Translations under genes and position numbers: made by a program
From: Lindgomyces ingoldianus
Taxonomy: Eukaryota > Ascomycota > Dothideomycetes > Pleosporales > Lindgomycetaceae
Assembly (NCBI RefSeq): GCF_010093535.1
Contig: NW_022985184.1
Span: 461,993-525,992, forward strand
DNA: 64,000 nt
Reading direction: 5' to 3'
The notes under the pieces: model-generated
Told to the model about the DNA's origin: nothing
Database searches by the model: none
The model's input: only the letters and a program-made list of their open reading frames with translations
Shown here: positions 1 to 10,859 of the stretch, piece by piece
How positions within the stretch are numbered: the first letter of the stretch is position 1
Layout: each line of letters opens with the position of its first letter

Positions 1-162
1 CGACACAGAACAATCTCAGAAACCGCAGCGGATGAATACCTTCTCCTCGGCAACAACGGTAGCCAACCCTCTACAACCTGTGGAAGCTGCTGAGCTTCTG
101 AGTATAGGAACACCCTGGTGTAGGCCTCGCGATAGCGGCCGCAGAAAATGAGGCCTCAACAT
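1..162 (-). CDS. 5' end of a probable mitochondrial precursor protein (partial)
   Basis: The gene starts at ATG 162-160 and runs off the left edge. About 41 residues are visible before a probable splice donor (GTATTC after the AEEK codons); the frame closes soon after in the putative intron. The N-terminus is rich in Arg, Ser, Leu and Ala, has no acidic residue for nearly 40 positions, and contains RGLAT, a common pattern near fungal mitochondrial processing sites. I infer a matrix-targeting presequence. An upstream in-frame Met at 282 exists, but the residues between look like 5' UTR. The mature enzyme lies outside the window, so no function can be given. Confidence 0.45.
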
Positions 163-872
163 GTCCAGAGACGGTGGAAAATAGAACGTCGGGTAAAAGA
201 ATAGCAGGAAGGCGTCCGTCACTTCGGAATGCCTCGATGAAATTTCCGTCACCGAGTTGACGTAAGCGAAATCATAAATCACGTGATCCTTTCATCCCTT
301 CAGTCCCGAGGTCTTGGTGTCCAGACAACGCATGAACATGACGATTCTTGCTACGCGGAAGAGGAAACAGTGATAGGTGGTGAGGAGAACTGAGGAGGGG
401 ATGATACTCCAGCTGAGCTAGGCTCACTCCTGATCCCTGGACGTCCATATACTGTTCACTGGCTGTGACTTCCTGGACTTTGTATCATGGAGGATGTATG
501 ATGGAATGTGTAGAAGTATCAATCCGACAACAAGCATGAGAGCCCGCTATCAGCACGGGCAGTCGACTGCGGCAATGGCGACGAACAAAGTCCGTTTATT
601 GTATACTGAGCACCATTTGATGTGTGAAATGATGCCCACCAGACGTGTAGTCCTCTGCTGACTTCTCCACTCGTTTGGCCTGCACCTGCGCGCTCCTTGG
701 CTCCACCGCTTTTCGGGTTCCTCTGCCTCACTACGCGCATCAGACCTTCCAAGGTTCGCTCAAACAGCCTCTCCCCGTCGCTATTCGCCTAACGCGACCA
801 CGGTTCTGCCATCACAGCCGCTCGGACACGACTGTGAAGTCTGCCTTACAGGCTGCTGGCCGTTATCTCCTC
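163..872. other. Divergent intergenic region
   Basis: This is the shared upstream region of the mitochondrial precursor (leftwards) and the FHA-RING gene (rightwards). From 675 the DMA frame is open for 66 codons upstream of the chosen ATG, so a longer N-terminus cannot be excluded. I see no other gene here. Confidence 0.5.
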
Positions 873-2743
873 ATGTTTACAACCCCAGCCCCCGCCGCTC
901 CAACAGTGACTGCCGTGACTGCCTCCACCATCTCTCCAGCGTCGCCCTCCCCGACCCGCCCCAGCAGACTGCGGGGTCTCAGCTACCTACGTAACTATAC
1001 CCACAGCCTGCACTCGCACGTCGCTGGCACTGCAGGCGGGTCCTCACGTGCTGACGCTAGGATACCTCGAGACGCTGGGCCTGAGACAGGAGCAAGCAGC
1101 AATCGCCCTCGCGCCGCATCCACCACCTCGCCCATATTCCCGCCATCCGGGCGCTCGACACTTGCTGCTCCTGCCGGTCCAAGTAGCCTTTCGCGATCAC
1201 ACACCGCGCCCGACCCCTCAGACTTGCAGTCACATCCGCTCCGGCCCCCTCCCTCCTCCTCTACCATGACCAGAACGCGCGCGGAAACGGCAGCGCCCCA
1301 ACTAACAGTGCGAAATCAGTCCGGCCCTACACCCGCAACCACACCGCCCGCGTCGGCCATGGAAGGCACTGAAGGCCAGAACGACGGTGTCGCTGTCAAC
1401 AAGCATCTACCGTCCATAAGGTTCATCCCCCATCAGGACCCTCGCGCGGGGAGGCCGTCTCTCCAGTTCCCGACCATAACACGAACACTGCCAGACGAGT
1501 CGTCCGTTATCCGTGTTGGGAGGTATTCAGAGAGGGATAACATGCCAGATATTCCAGCCAATGTCCCTTCGGCCGCCGCCGTAGGCTTCAAGTCCAAGGT
1601 CGTGAGCCGGAAACACTGCGAGTTGTGGTGCTCAAATTCGCAGTGGTACATCAAGGACGTGAAGAGCTCTTCGGGCACGTTTTTAAACCACATACGCTTG
1701 AGCCAGCCAAATGCCGAGTCGAAACCGTTTAAGCTCAAGGATGGGGACATCATTCAGCTGGGTATCGATTTTCGTGGCGGCGAGGAAATGATATTTAGAT
1801 GTGTAAAGATTAGGATTGAATGTAATAGGGGGTGGCAGCAGGCATTGAATACTTTCAAGTATGTTTCGCTTCCATGACGCCTCTTTCATCGAGTCTAACG
1901 GCTGCAGCAAACAAACCCACCAACGACTCCGAAATCTAGCCAAGAACAAGAAGGATAGTGACAGTGCATCGACGCATAGTTCCGAGTGCTCAATTTGTCT
2001 CATGTCAATTGCGGTAAGTCTCGCTCGACATTGGTCTGTGTGTCAAACTAAGTACGGGCCAGCCTTGTCAATCGTTGTTTGTCGCCCCGTGCTCGCATGT
2101 TTGGCATTACAAATGCATACGCCCTATCCTCAACGGACCAACCTGGCCCAACTTTTTATGTCCTAATTGTCGGGCCGTGGCCGACCTAGAAGCTGATGTT
2201 GAAGATCCCGGCGAATTTGAAGAGTGGGATTCAGACCCTGCTCGGGCAAGCAGTGAGGTTGAAGCAAATGGTCAAGACTCCCAGGAAGATCGCCACATCA
2301 CGCCTCGAGCGTCTCAAATACCGCTGATTCCGGCTCCAGATGCATCTGCCACACAGAATAACGGGCAGGTCAGCCTTGCCGACGACTTGGCCGCCGCCCT
2401 CTCCAACATCAATATTGCAGAGTCTCTAAACGGCATCGCAAATCAGCCTATTCCAGGTCCGGCAACCCCGCAACGTAACGCAGGGACTCCAGCATCGTCC
2501 TCTGTCACCCAACCAGTCACCATCAACATCTCCCACGCAAACGAAACGTCAGGCTTCTCTCCTGTTTTCCAAACTGCTTCCAACGGTCTAAGTCCTGACC
2601 GCCAACCTGACTGTCCCATGACGCCCAGGAACGACGCGGGCCCCTTCGTCCTCGACGGGAGCGGTGGCCGGGGATCTGGTGCCAGACGAGAGGATCCTAG
2701 TAGCACTACAGCGCCCACTCTCCCTCCTTTGCATATTAATTGA
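873..2743 (+). CDS. dma1: FHA-RING E3 ubiquitin ligase, Dma1/Dma2/Chf family
   Basis: Three exons: 873-1858, 1908-2013 and 2063-2743, giving about 590 aa. Both introns are 49 nt with GTATGT/GTAAGT donors and CTAAC/CTAAG branch sites. After a Pro/Ser/Thr-rich N-terminus, an FHA domain spans roughly residues 205-310, with the GRYSERD strand, the SRKH phosphothreonine-binding segment and SSGTFLN. A C3HC4 RING lies near 355-400: CSIC, then PCSHVWHYKC, then CPNC. The RING is split by intron 2, and the joined reading SIAPCQSLFVAPC supports that splice. The C-terminal 190 residues are low complexity. In yeasts, Dma proteins bind phosphorylated partners through FHA and ubiquitinate them, delaying mitotic exit and septation. 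Start chosen at 873 because family similarity (RLRGLSYLRNY) begins shortly after. Confidence 0.88.
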
Positions 2744-3739
2744 TAGTCACGGTCAGGAGGCGAGGGGGCATATTTTCTATAATTGAAGTCTGTCTTTTTG
2801 GCATTTGCAGGAGTAGTGTTGGCGCATACTTGGAAGCTCTGCTCGTTTCTATTCTGTGTTTCTATGTTCTGAACCGAACGAATCATCACGGCCTGTCCTT
2901 ACCCTTGCATGCATTTAGGAGACCGAATATTGGACGGACTATAGCGAGGAGGTGGCTATCTTAATTCCTGTTCCTGCACTGCCGGCTGTACTTGACCCTT
3001 GCTTGGCTTGGTTCTCATTGCTTGTCTGCTGTTGGGTTCGGTGGAAATCATTTGGGGGAGTTGCGGGGAAGGGGTGGCAGCATTATCTATACTCTCTCTC
3101 TCTCTCTCCTTTCCTCGAGTCTCTGGCATCGTTGTTGGCTCCCTCGCTCACCTTTTTGGGATACCTAATTTTGGACGTGGGCAGAAGAGTCCATCTTTCG
3201 AGGAGTAGGATAAGGAACGAGAGGTAATCGTCAGCCTGCTTGTTTATGATCCAGGGTTGCAATGAGGACGGCCAGACACATGCACAGATCAGAGAAGTCA
3301 AGAATTCGGCCAGAGAGAAATTTCTAAATTCATACGACAGTCATGCCTATTTTTGCATATATATTACTCGCCCCCAATATACAACGCTCACATGAAAGGG
3401 TACCTGGGTACGAAAGGATGTCCGCAAACAAACCCCTTTTTGCGGATTTAGTCAGCTGATGGAGAGGTTTAGTGGTGACATCATCGTTGTAAGAAGCTTA
3501 ACAGTGCACGGTACAATGACTGAATGAAAGGGTTTGGTTCGGCTCCACAACTATGCTACATCTATGCACATGCTAATACGTTCACTCATACTCGCTCATA
3601 TGGTAATTAGTTAATCCGCCCGCTATCAGCCAAAGACTCAATCCCCCAGCCTCTATCTGTCCATCCGTACTCCCCGCTCCAAGTACACCCCACCATACCT
3701 CACCTCCCACCCCCTCCAACCTTTTCCTCCAAATCAACA
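2744..3739. other. Convergent intergenic region
   Basis: Lies between the 3' ends of the DMA gene and the bestrophin-like gene. It contains a short CT dinucleotide run near 3090-3112. I see no gene. Confidence 0.5.
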
Positions 3740-4871
3740 TCAAAAATCAAACATCCCACCCGCCATCCTCTCTGCGTGCCCATCCGCCGCCATTTTCCAC
3801 TCCTCCAAAAGCACCATAACTTCCTGTCTCGTATCCTCAATAATACCGTCCATTTTAATATCGTTTTTGTCGTGGCCGAACGGGTCCTCGAGCTGCACAC
3901 CAATGCCTTCGATACCGTAGAGAGTGAACGAGACGATCGCTACGATGGGCACCGCGTACCACCCGAAGTCGTCGACAGTCGCGAAGGGTAGGATGCAGTT
4001 GAACAGGGCAAGGACTTGTTTTTGGTGGATGCTGGAACATGAATGTTAGTGGGATGAGAGAAGCTAGGAGGGGAGGGGGAAGAGAGGAAACATACAGATG
4101 CGCAACCGGGATGGGCGTCGACCGAATCGTTTCCATCTTCCCATACGCATCCACCAAACTATTAATCTGCGCACTCAGCCCACTCGACTGCGGCGCATTA
4201 AACCAGCCCCTATCAAAGCCTCGGCGAATATAGCTCTCCACCAACACTGTCAATTGCAGTGGAAGACTCAGGCCCTGATCCTCATACCCCATAAGTCCAT
4301 CCGGCAACAACCCGAAGTATTCCGCCTTGCTGGTTTCAATCGGCGCTTCTTCACTACTGCTACTAGTGCTGAGCGGTACGGGAGGGATGTTGAACTCCGC
4401 CCGAAGATTATGCTTGACAGCATACATAATCGCAATCAACACGCGAATAATCTTCTCCGTGTCCTTCTTCTCGGCATCCGTCAATCCCCCGCCCTCCTTC
4501 TTGCTCCTATGCGCATTCACCAAAAACCCACGTGCCAGATTCCTCACACTCGTGCCGATCGTCGTCAAGCAGTTCCTGCCGGACCAGAATCTATCATAGC
4601 TAGTTGAATTCCGGAACACGAGCATCAGGCCGACGACGATGGAGAGGGACGGGATAACGGTTGCAGGGACGCCAAGGGAACCCGCGACATTGCGGTCGAG
4701 GTAGACGATTAACACGGTGAAGAGGGAGTGTAGGAGCACGGGGATGAGGATGATGTTGTGGATGGCGCCTTTGGCGAAGCGGAGGACGAGAGGGATACGG
4801 CGAGGTTTTTGGCGCGCGGCATGGGCGAGAGGGTAGGTTGGGCGGCGAGTGTGGCGGCGTTCTGGGGACAT
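3740..4871 (-). CDS. Bestrophin-like anion channel family membrane protein (UPF0187 type)
   Basis: Two exons on the minus strand: 4871-4096 and 4031-3740, about 355 aa. The intron has a GTATGT donor, ACTAAC branch and TTCCAG acceptor, and the splice restores AHLIHQKQV. Hydrophobic helices follow a basic N-terminus (near IILIPVLLHSLF and VIPSLSIVVGLML). The family signature FRN-S-Y-R-W occurs after helix 2, and the C-terminal hallmark is present as GIEGIGVQLEDPFGHDKND. Family members form anion channels in the plasma or organellar membrane; the fungal branch is mostly uncharacterised. The Lys/Glu-rich loop around residues 120-135 is probably cytosolic. Transcription would start from a pyrimidine-rich promoter (see 4903-5037). 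Confidence 0.8.
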
Positions 4872-4902
4872 GGTAGGATGCTAGTTGCTGGGGGATATTT
4901 AG

Positions 4903-5037
4903 GAAGAGGAGGGGGCGAGGGGAAGGGGAGGGGAGGAGGGAGGGGGAGAATGGGGAGGAAAGAGAGAATGAATTGGATTGGAATGGGGGGAAGCGGTGAG
5001 AGAGAGAGGGAGAGAGCGAGCGAGCGAGAGGTTTGGG
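4903..5037 (-). promoter_or_regulatory. Strand-asymmetric polypurine/polypyrimidine tract upstream of the bestrophin-like gene
   Basis: The plus strand is almost pure A/G for about 130 nt, ending in GAGAGAGA and CGAGCGAG runs. On the coding (minus) strand this is a CT-rich stretch just 5' of the ATG at 4871. CT-rich tracts near transcription starts are common in filamentous fungi, so I read it as a core promoter or 5' UTR element. Confidence 0.5.
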
Positions 5038-5514
5038 GTGAGCTTGGCTGCTAATTAGCTTGCTTCTTCGGCGGGGACAGATTTGGGGCGCAGAGACGAG
5101 ATCCCCGCTGATTCAGGGCTCAGGGGTGAGGTCCAAGCTTCATTTTGATGTGCGTCATTCGCATCCTTGGGCCAAGCACGGAGAGCTTTGGAGACTTCAA
5201 GAGTCTGCTTGCAACCCAAGAGTGTTGTTGCCTTGATTTCTCTATGGTGTTTAGATATATTGGACGTATATATCCCACATGCTAGTGGACTCAGAACCAC
5301 GGTTGTCTAGACTCAGATGCAGGTGCAGTCGCAGCACGGAAGTTTTATCTAACCTCGGTCATATCAGGCGCATTGCAGTCACGCATCTCAACACTGAACT
5401 GTATAAACTCCCCTCCATGCCTGGAAAACCTCCAGCTAGGTCCCCGATAATTTCCTTGGTCTCCGTCATCTTTGATTTTCTCTTCTGTAATCCTTCCCCA
5501 GACAAATAGATACA
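5038..5514. other. Intergenic region before PEX11
   Basis: Upstream region of the PEX11 family gene and distal upstream region of the bestrophin-like gene. The minus-strand frame at 5055-5300 has no recognisable features. I see no gene. Confidence 0.4.
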
Positions 5515-6573
5515 ATGACATCTCTAGACCCCCCCTCAAGCACCACGATACCATCCATTGATCCCCATGCCCTTGCTCCGGGAGACCCTCCCTCGCCATC
5601 TTCGTCCCCACCAGCTGCCTCTCAACCCCCACCAAATTCCCCTCTCTTCAAGCATCTCCGCATCCTCATCCTCCGCCACCTCTCCTGCACAGATCGAACC
5701 CTCCTCCGCCTCTCCCGCCTCTTCAGTTCGCCCTCCTCCACAGACGCCCTCCTGTGCACCCTAGGCTACACGCTCGAACTCCTCTCTTCGCTGCTCTCCA
5801 AAGCCCTGTCTACCCGTCTAACCACCCTCGCCAGCACCCTCGCCACAAACGCATCCTCCATCATCCTCCCCGGCGAAACACTCATCGCCACCATCCCCGC
5901 CCCACCAAGTGCGAAACTCCTAGCCCAAGCTGCCCGGACTTCCAAAGCGCTCGCAGTAGTAATCTCCGACTACCGCATCTTCGTGCGGCTCTGGGGAATC
6001 ATTGGGATATACTCCTGGGCGCGAGATACTTACCACTCCGGGCTCCAGTCCCCATCATCCAACACCAGCAACCAGCCATCCAGCTGGACCAAAGACAGGC
6101 TCCTCCGAGCAATACCCTACGCCCAGATCCTCTCCTGCGCCGCCTTCCAAATCCTCGAAAACGGCGCCTACCTCTCCTCCAAAAACATCCTCACTTCATC
6201 CTCCTGGTCCGGGGAAGCAGGGAAAGCTAGGGAGAATAGGTGGTGGATACTCTCGTCCCGGTTCTGGGCCCTCCACGTCGCGCTTGAGTTTTTAAGACTT
6301 TACCTGCAGATGCAGATCTTGCCGGTCACGTGCGCTCCTAAATCTAGCTCCAATTCCCCCATCGAGGATGATGACAACGAAAAAGATGCCAAGATTCGGG
6401 GGCGTGAGCGACAGTGGCTATGGATGCGTGATCTGTTATCAAATATCGCGTATTTCCCGATGACGATACATTGGAGTCTGGAGAAGGGATTGTTGGGGGA
6501 GACTTGGGTTGCAGGGTTAGGAGCTGTGGCAGGTGGTGTGTTGTTGGTGGATGCTTGGAGAGGGACTTTGTGA
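5515..6573 (+). CDS. PEX11: Peroxisomal membrane biogenesis protein, PEX11 family (Pex11C-like)
   Basis: A single uninterrupted exon of 352 aa. The Pro/Ser-rich first 40 residues are followed by the PEX11 body: an N-terminal amphipathic region (SPLFKHLRILILRHLSCTDR), the Leu-rich segment around DALLCTLGYTLELLSSLL, the SDYRIFVRLWGIIGIYSWARD segment typical of the family, and a C-terminal pair around NIAYFPMTIHWSLEKG and WVAGLGAVAGGVLL. An acidic loop (IEDDDNEKD) precedes the last helices. PEX11 proteins elongate and divide peroxisomes. The length and layout fit the fungal Pex11C/Gim5A-like branch better than classical Pex11 of about 235 aa. The stop is followed 16 nt later by a G homopolymer. 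Confidence 0.8.
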   Translation: MTSLDPPSSTTIPSIDPHALAPGDPPSPSSSPPAASQPPPNSPLFKHLRILILRHLSCTDRTLLRLSRLFSSPSSTDALLCTLGYTLELLSSLLSKALSTRLTTLASTLATNASSIILPGETLIATIPAPPSAKLLAQAARTSKALAVVISDYRIFVRLWGIIGIYSWARDTYHSGLQSPSSNTSNQPSSWTKDRLLRAIPYAQILSCAAFQILENGAYLSSKNILTSSSWSGEAGKARENRWWILSSRFWALHVALEFLRLYLQMQILPVTCAPKSSSNSPIEDDDNEKDAKIRGRERQWLWMRDLLSNIAYFPMTIHWSLEKGLLGETWVAGLGAVAGGVLLVDAWRGTL

Positions 6574-6589
6574 ACGGTGGGTAAAGAGA

Positions 6590-6605
6590 GGGGGGGGGGG
6601 GGGGG
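6590..6605. repeat. Homopolymeric G tract (16 nt)
   Basis: A run of 16 consecutive G lies 17 nt downstream of the PEX11 stop codon, within the presumed 3' UTR. Such runs are unstable in length and can form G-quadruplexes in the transcript. Confidence 0.9.
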
Positions 6606-7017
6606 TAGGATAGGATGGTTCTGAATGAGTCATACAAAGTCCTAGAAACGAATTCACGATCTCAGTCATGCCCCCTATATGCTTATCCCTCATCGAAATT
6701 CCAGAATTTTCATCGAGTCATTCATTTACTACCATAATTACCATATGGCATCCCAATCCCCATCATTGTTCTTGAGATGGTAATAAACCACCATATCACG
6801 GAAGAGAACAAGGTTTAGGAAAGCCATAAAACCACCCATTCATCCATCGAAAAGATAAGTGAAATTCATGATTTTTAACCACCGATTGCTTTCCTTTCCA
6901 TTCCGTGCTCCGCATCAACCAGAGCCTAGAAAATAAACAACCGTGTACAAATCACCCCAAAGAGCACACCCCCATCGATAATAGCCTAGGCCAAAACCAG
7001 ACCATCTACCTTTCACT
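6606..7017. other. Convergent intergenic region
   Basis: Shared 3' region of PEX11 (+) and the vWA gene (-). I see no gene. Confidence 0.5.
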
Positions 7018-9421
7018 CTAATACCGTCCAGGTGGCGGCGGCTGTCCATAGGGCTGCTGACCTGGATATCCGCCGGGACCACCACCACGACCTCCTTGTT
7101 GCGGATACTGTCCCTGTCCCGGATACTGTCCGGGGGGAGGCGCTCCATATCCACCTTGTTGCGGAGGCGCTCCATAACCCTGTTGAGGGGCACCATATCC
7201 GCCTGGTTGCGGCGGCGCGCCATATTGTCCAGGTGGAGGAGCACCGTATCCTTGGGGGGCACCGTATTGCTGAGGAGGAGCACCGTATCCTCCCGGAGCA
7301 CCGCCGGCAGGACGGTTCGTCTTCTCGTCTTTAGTGTCGTAGGAGGCGTCGATGGCTCCGAGGAGGAGTTTGACGATCCAGAGGTCGGGCGTGAGGTCGA
7401 CGGGTGGATTGGCACGGGCCATTTCCTCTTGTTCGTTCTCGAAGTCTAATCGTTGTTAGATACAGTGCTATCATTTAAGATGTGATCAGGAGCAACATAC
7501 TCGACGTGCAATCAACCATGAGACCAATTTGAGAATCCTCATCAAGCTTCCCAAGGAACTTCTTCGCCATCTCATCGTTTCCGACTTGCGCAAACTCGAA
7601 GGCAAGCGCGCCACGTCCATACTGCGGGAATCGTTGTTGGAGAGTGTCAAACGCATAGCGAATGGTGTCGAAAACGGCGTTCTGGGGCTCGCCGGCTGGT
7701 TGCCCATCCGTGATGGTGATAACCAAGATAGGCTTTCGAAGCTGACCGGAGGATGCCTTCTGCATGACAATTCCATCAATGACCTTCTGCCTGAGAGAGG
7801 TGCCCATAGGAGTCAGTCCCTTGAACTGCACTCCACGCATGATGGTCTCAATCTGAGACTCGTTGGCAACACCATCTTGGAGTGGTCGGCCGCCCTGATC
7901 GCGGACCTGGGCGAGGTCGGTGTTCATGAATCGAACGGAGATCCCATCGGCGTCAAACAAGGTGGCAGCGAAGGAGACGCGCTCAAGGATTAACCTAAGA
8001 TCCTTGATACGGCTGCCTTCTTCCTCAAATTGCATGGAACCACTATCGTCGATATACAAGACAATATCGTACAAGGCAAGCTTGACAATATCATTTGCAA
8101 CCTCCTTGGCGATGCGCCAACGCTGAATAACCTGGTTGATCAAGGCTGGGGCACGGCTAGCAATCTGATCGAGCATAGGAGAGTTTGGTGGATAGAAGGT
8201 CTGGAGCTGCTTCTCCTGGATGCAGCTCTGCAGCAACTGCTTGTAGGCGGCAATTTCGGCGGGACCAGCCTGAACCTGCTGCGGTGGTGCGCCGTATTGG
8301 CCTTGCGGTGGTTGTCCCTGCAGAAAACAGCTGTTAGCATTCCTTTTCTCGAAGTTGAAAGACGATGCTGGCCGTCAATCCCAGCACTCTCTGTTGAAGC
8401 AACTGCACCCTCCTCGGTTCTGGCAAATGTCCAGAGGCAGTGGGCCCACTCCCAATCCCATATGTCCAACTACCGGAACCAAGGAAGCGTGGCTCAATTG
8501 CTACAAGAGAGAATGCAAAGACGAAGGTTTCCTCGTTATGCTCTGCGTCGTCGGTCACGAACATATTGGCCGTATTGTCCTTGTGCCTGTTGTCCATAGC
8601 CTAGTTGGCCTCCATATGGCTGTGGCTGCTGCTGGCCACCATATCCGTATTGCTGTGGCGGCTGTTGTCCATATGGTTGTTGTTGCTGTTGTTGTTGTTG
8701 GTATGGTGGATAGCCCGACAGCCCTGGAGGCGCAGGTGGGGGTCTGTTGTATCCAGGCTGTAACTGCGGGTAGGGTGAGTAGGATCCAGCCGAGATTGGA
8801 TTTGGGGAGGGCGATGAGTACGACGCAGATGGGTACGGAGGGGGGATAGCGGGATTATTCGTTGGTGGTCGAGGGCTCGGCGCGTAGTTGTTAGGGGCGC
8901 CATAGTTGGGGTATGGCTGGTATCCGCCGTAGTTGGCCATGGCAATAGTGTAGAGGAGTCGCAGATAGAACAAGGGCAGAGGACAAGGTACGGGAGACGA
9001 CAAGTTGTTTGCGCGGGAGTCCAAGGTGGCGCGCTTGTGAAAGATGACGGCGACGCAGGCAAACGAGGAAGTAGTAAAGAGACTTTTTGCTTACCGGAGC
9101 ACCGGCGCCAGGAAAGGCCTGGTACTGTGGCTGCCCGGGCTGGAGTGCGTGGCGTTAGTAGAAAGTGCCCTGAGGAGGCCTTCATTGAGCACAAAGTGAC
9201 CATGGAACACTCACATAACCGCCTTGCAGTTGGCCTCCCTGTGGATATGCTCCAGGCGGTGGGCCTGCTGCGGCGAGTTTTGACGCGAGCTATAGGAGAA
9301 GAGGCACAAAGTCAGCCCAACGAGAATGTTTGCATGACGTGCGATAGCTGCGGGGCAGCAATGGAGGGGCAGCTCTGACGAGCCGTCAACCAGACGGGCG
9401 CAGGCAACAACTTACTCCCAT
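7018..9421 (-). CDS. von Willebrand factor A domain protein with Pro/Gly/Gln/Tyr-rich arms
   Basis: Preferred model: 9421-9416, 9289-9215, 9139-9095, 8317-7501 and 7445-7018, about 456 aa; all phases agree. The first coding exon is only 6 nt (ATG GGA) before GTAAGT, giving an N-terminus MGLASKLAAAG that fits related fungal proteins. The vWA domain occupies most of the 8317-7501 exon: IVLYIDDSGSM is a MIDAS DxSxS motif, followed by LTPMGTSL (MIDAS threonine) and VITITDGQP. The C-terminus has about ten PPQQYGAP/GGYGAP-like repeats and ends PPPPGRY. Such repeats suggest a disordered, possibly condensate-prone tail. Function is unknown. An alternative first exon at 8940-8563 also splices in frame (see findings). 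Confidence 0.75.
8563..8940 (-). CDS. Alternative first exon of the vWA gene (MANYGGYQP...)
   Basis: This open segment starts with ATG at 8940 and encodes 126 residues rich in Pro, Tyr, Gln and Gly, including a run of eight Gln. It ends at a GTTCGT donor (8562) in phase 0. Joining to the vWA exon at 8317 gives GQYGQY then GQPPQGQYG, a seamless continuation of the repeat, and would yield a 540-aa isoform. In the other isoform the segment lies within a 777-nt intron. The alternative is that it is an ordinary intron with coding-like low complexity. Confidence 0.45.
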
Positions 9422-10096
9422 TATTGTTGTGGATTTGGACTGGTGGCTGGAGAGTTAGCCGTGTGGATGTGTGTATACGAGGGATCGAGCGAGGAAGAGA
9501 AAGAGAAAGCAAGAGTGTTATAATCGAAGAAAGCCTGAGGGTCCTCGGAAGGTCGAGGGTGAGCAAGCTGAAATGACCGCACCTGGCTTTGACCGCATCA
9601 TGCCCATGCTGCGCCACACCCGCGCTCCCAGTCTCCAGTGAATGCTGACGGCTCTAGCCATCATTGGCTAATGGGTGTTTGTGTTGGGCATCGCCCCCCT
9701 CGTTTGTGCTGCATTATTCACGGCTAAGCTGAGGAAGCAGGAATCCCGGACACATTCGATGGACTGCATCAGCCACAAGTATACTGTCTCACGTGCTACA
9801 GAACTGGCAGGATCCTCTGGCCCCCAATTTCCGCATCTCTTTTACAATCACTTGTTTGGTCTGGGCTGAGGGAAGCGTATGTCGAAGCAGTTTTGACAGA
9901 ATTACCAACTATATCACACCAGGAAGGGAAGCCGACTACCAACCAACAACGACCAAAACCAAAGCATCACCCTTCACCACCCATATCCCCTTAAGATCTC
10001 GCAGCCCCTCCCTCTCCCGATTACTCCTCGTAAACAAACCCTCACTACCCACCGTTGAATTCTCAATCCCATAGACTTTAACTGGCCATATACCAA
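9422..10096. other. Intergenic region between the vWA gene and the secreted-protein gene
   Basis: Promoter of the vWA gene and 3' region of the next gene (both minus). Minus-strand frames around 9430-9617 look like 5' UTR of the vWA transcript. I see no further gene. Confidence 0.4.
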
Positions 10097-10759
10097 TCAT
10101 TTCCCAGTCCAGTAGCCATTGCTGCCGGCTATGACAACTTGGAAGTTGGCGCGCCACTGACCAGTGTTCACTGCATTTGCTGCGTTGACTTGTCCGGCCC
10201 AGAGCACGCACTTGATGAAAGTGGTGCTAGCAGGATTAAGGCAGCCGGGTCCTGGATTGAGAGTTGGATCGCGTTCGTAGTAGATGTTGAAGGATTGGCA
10301 ACCAAGGGTCTTGTTACAGAAGGCTGCACACATCGTTGGGTTATAGCTCCTCATAGAAGCATAGCCCAGGTATCCTTGAGCATTGCACGAAGCTTGGAGA
10401 TTCCCGAAGGTCTGCCTGTAGCCTGGGGGTATGGGAGCAGACCGTGCCACCTGAGCAAATACAGAATAGGATTGGAATACCGCTGGAGTATCTGGTTTGG
10501 GAGTATCGCCAGAGCCTTGAGGCAGTTCGACACAAGGACTATACGCTATGGAGCGTTCCTGGGGTGGATATAAAGAAGAAATCTCAGCGGCCACAGACTG
10601 AGACAAGCCAGTTGGGTTGGAGGAAACGAATTGAGCAGATTCTCCAATGGGTGCAGACACTGCGCTCGCAGTTGGGAAGTTGGCGGGGTCAGCACCTTGG
10701 GGAAATCCAAGCACAGAAGCGGCCAGAGCCAACAATGCTGTCGCCTTTAGAACTCTCAT
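10097..10759 (-). CDS. Small secreted cysteine-containing protein (PAN/apple-like)
   Basis: Single exon, 220 aa, starting at 10759. An upstream in-frame ATG at 10858 is disfavoured because it would mask the clear signal peptide MRVLKATALLALAASVLGFP and lies upstream of the TATA box. The Ser/Ala-rich linker is followed by a domain with six regularly placed Cys in its second half, including SCNAQGY, CAAFCNKTLGCQSFNIYYER, GCLNPASTTFIKCVLW. The C-AAFC-x4-GCQSFN-YYER pattern resembles fungal secreted PAN/apple-like modules, which bind sugars or proteins; this assignment is an inference from pattern only. Probably extracellular. Confidence 0.7.
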   Translation of the reverse strand: MRVLKATALLALAASVLGFPQGADPANFPTASAVSAPIGESAQFVSSNPTGLSQSVAAEISSLYPPQERSIAYSPCVELPQGSGDTPKPDTPAVFQSYSVFAQVARSAPIPPGYRQTFGNLQASCNAQGYLGYASMRSYNPTMCAAFCNKTLGCQSFNIYYERDPTLNPGPGCLNPASTTFIKCVLWAGQVNAANAVNTGQWRANFQVVIAGSNGYWTGK

Positions 10760-10834
10760 AGTGGGTTGGTCGTATTTGGTGAAGATAAAATGAATGCGAT
10801 GTTGATGGCAGATGTAGAAGGCATGAGAGGCCTC

Positions 10835-10842
10835 TATATATA
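10835..10842 (-). promoter_or_regulatory. TATA box of the secreted-protein gene
   Basis: The minus strand reads TATATATAGAGG 76 nt upstream of the chosen ATG at 10759. The spacing supports that start codon. Confidence 0.6.
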
Positions 10843-10859
10843 CTTGAGAACTCACCATT

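Noticed and set aside
4098..4607. 169-codon plus-strand frame
   Set aside because: Antisense to the bestrophin-like coding sequence; a shadow frame.
8601..9203. 200-codon minus-strand frame rich in Thr, His and Asn
   Set aside because: Frame-shifted reading of the Gln/Tyr repeat exon of the vWA gene; composition is an artefact of the repeat.
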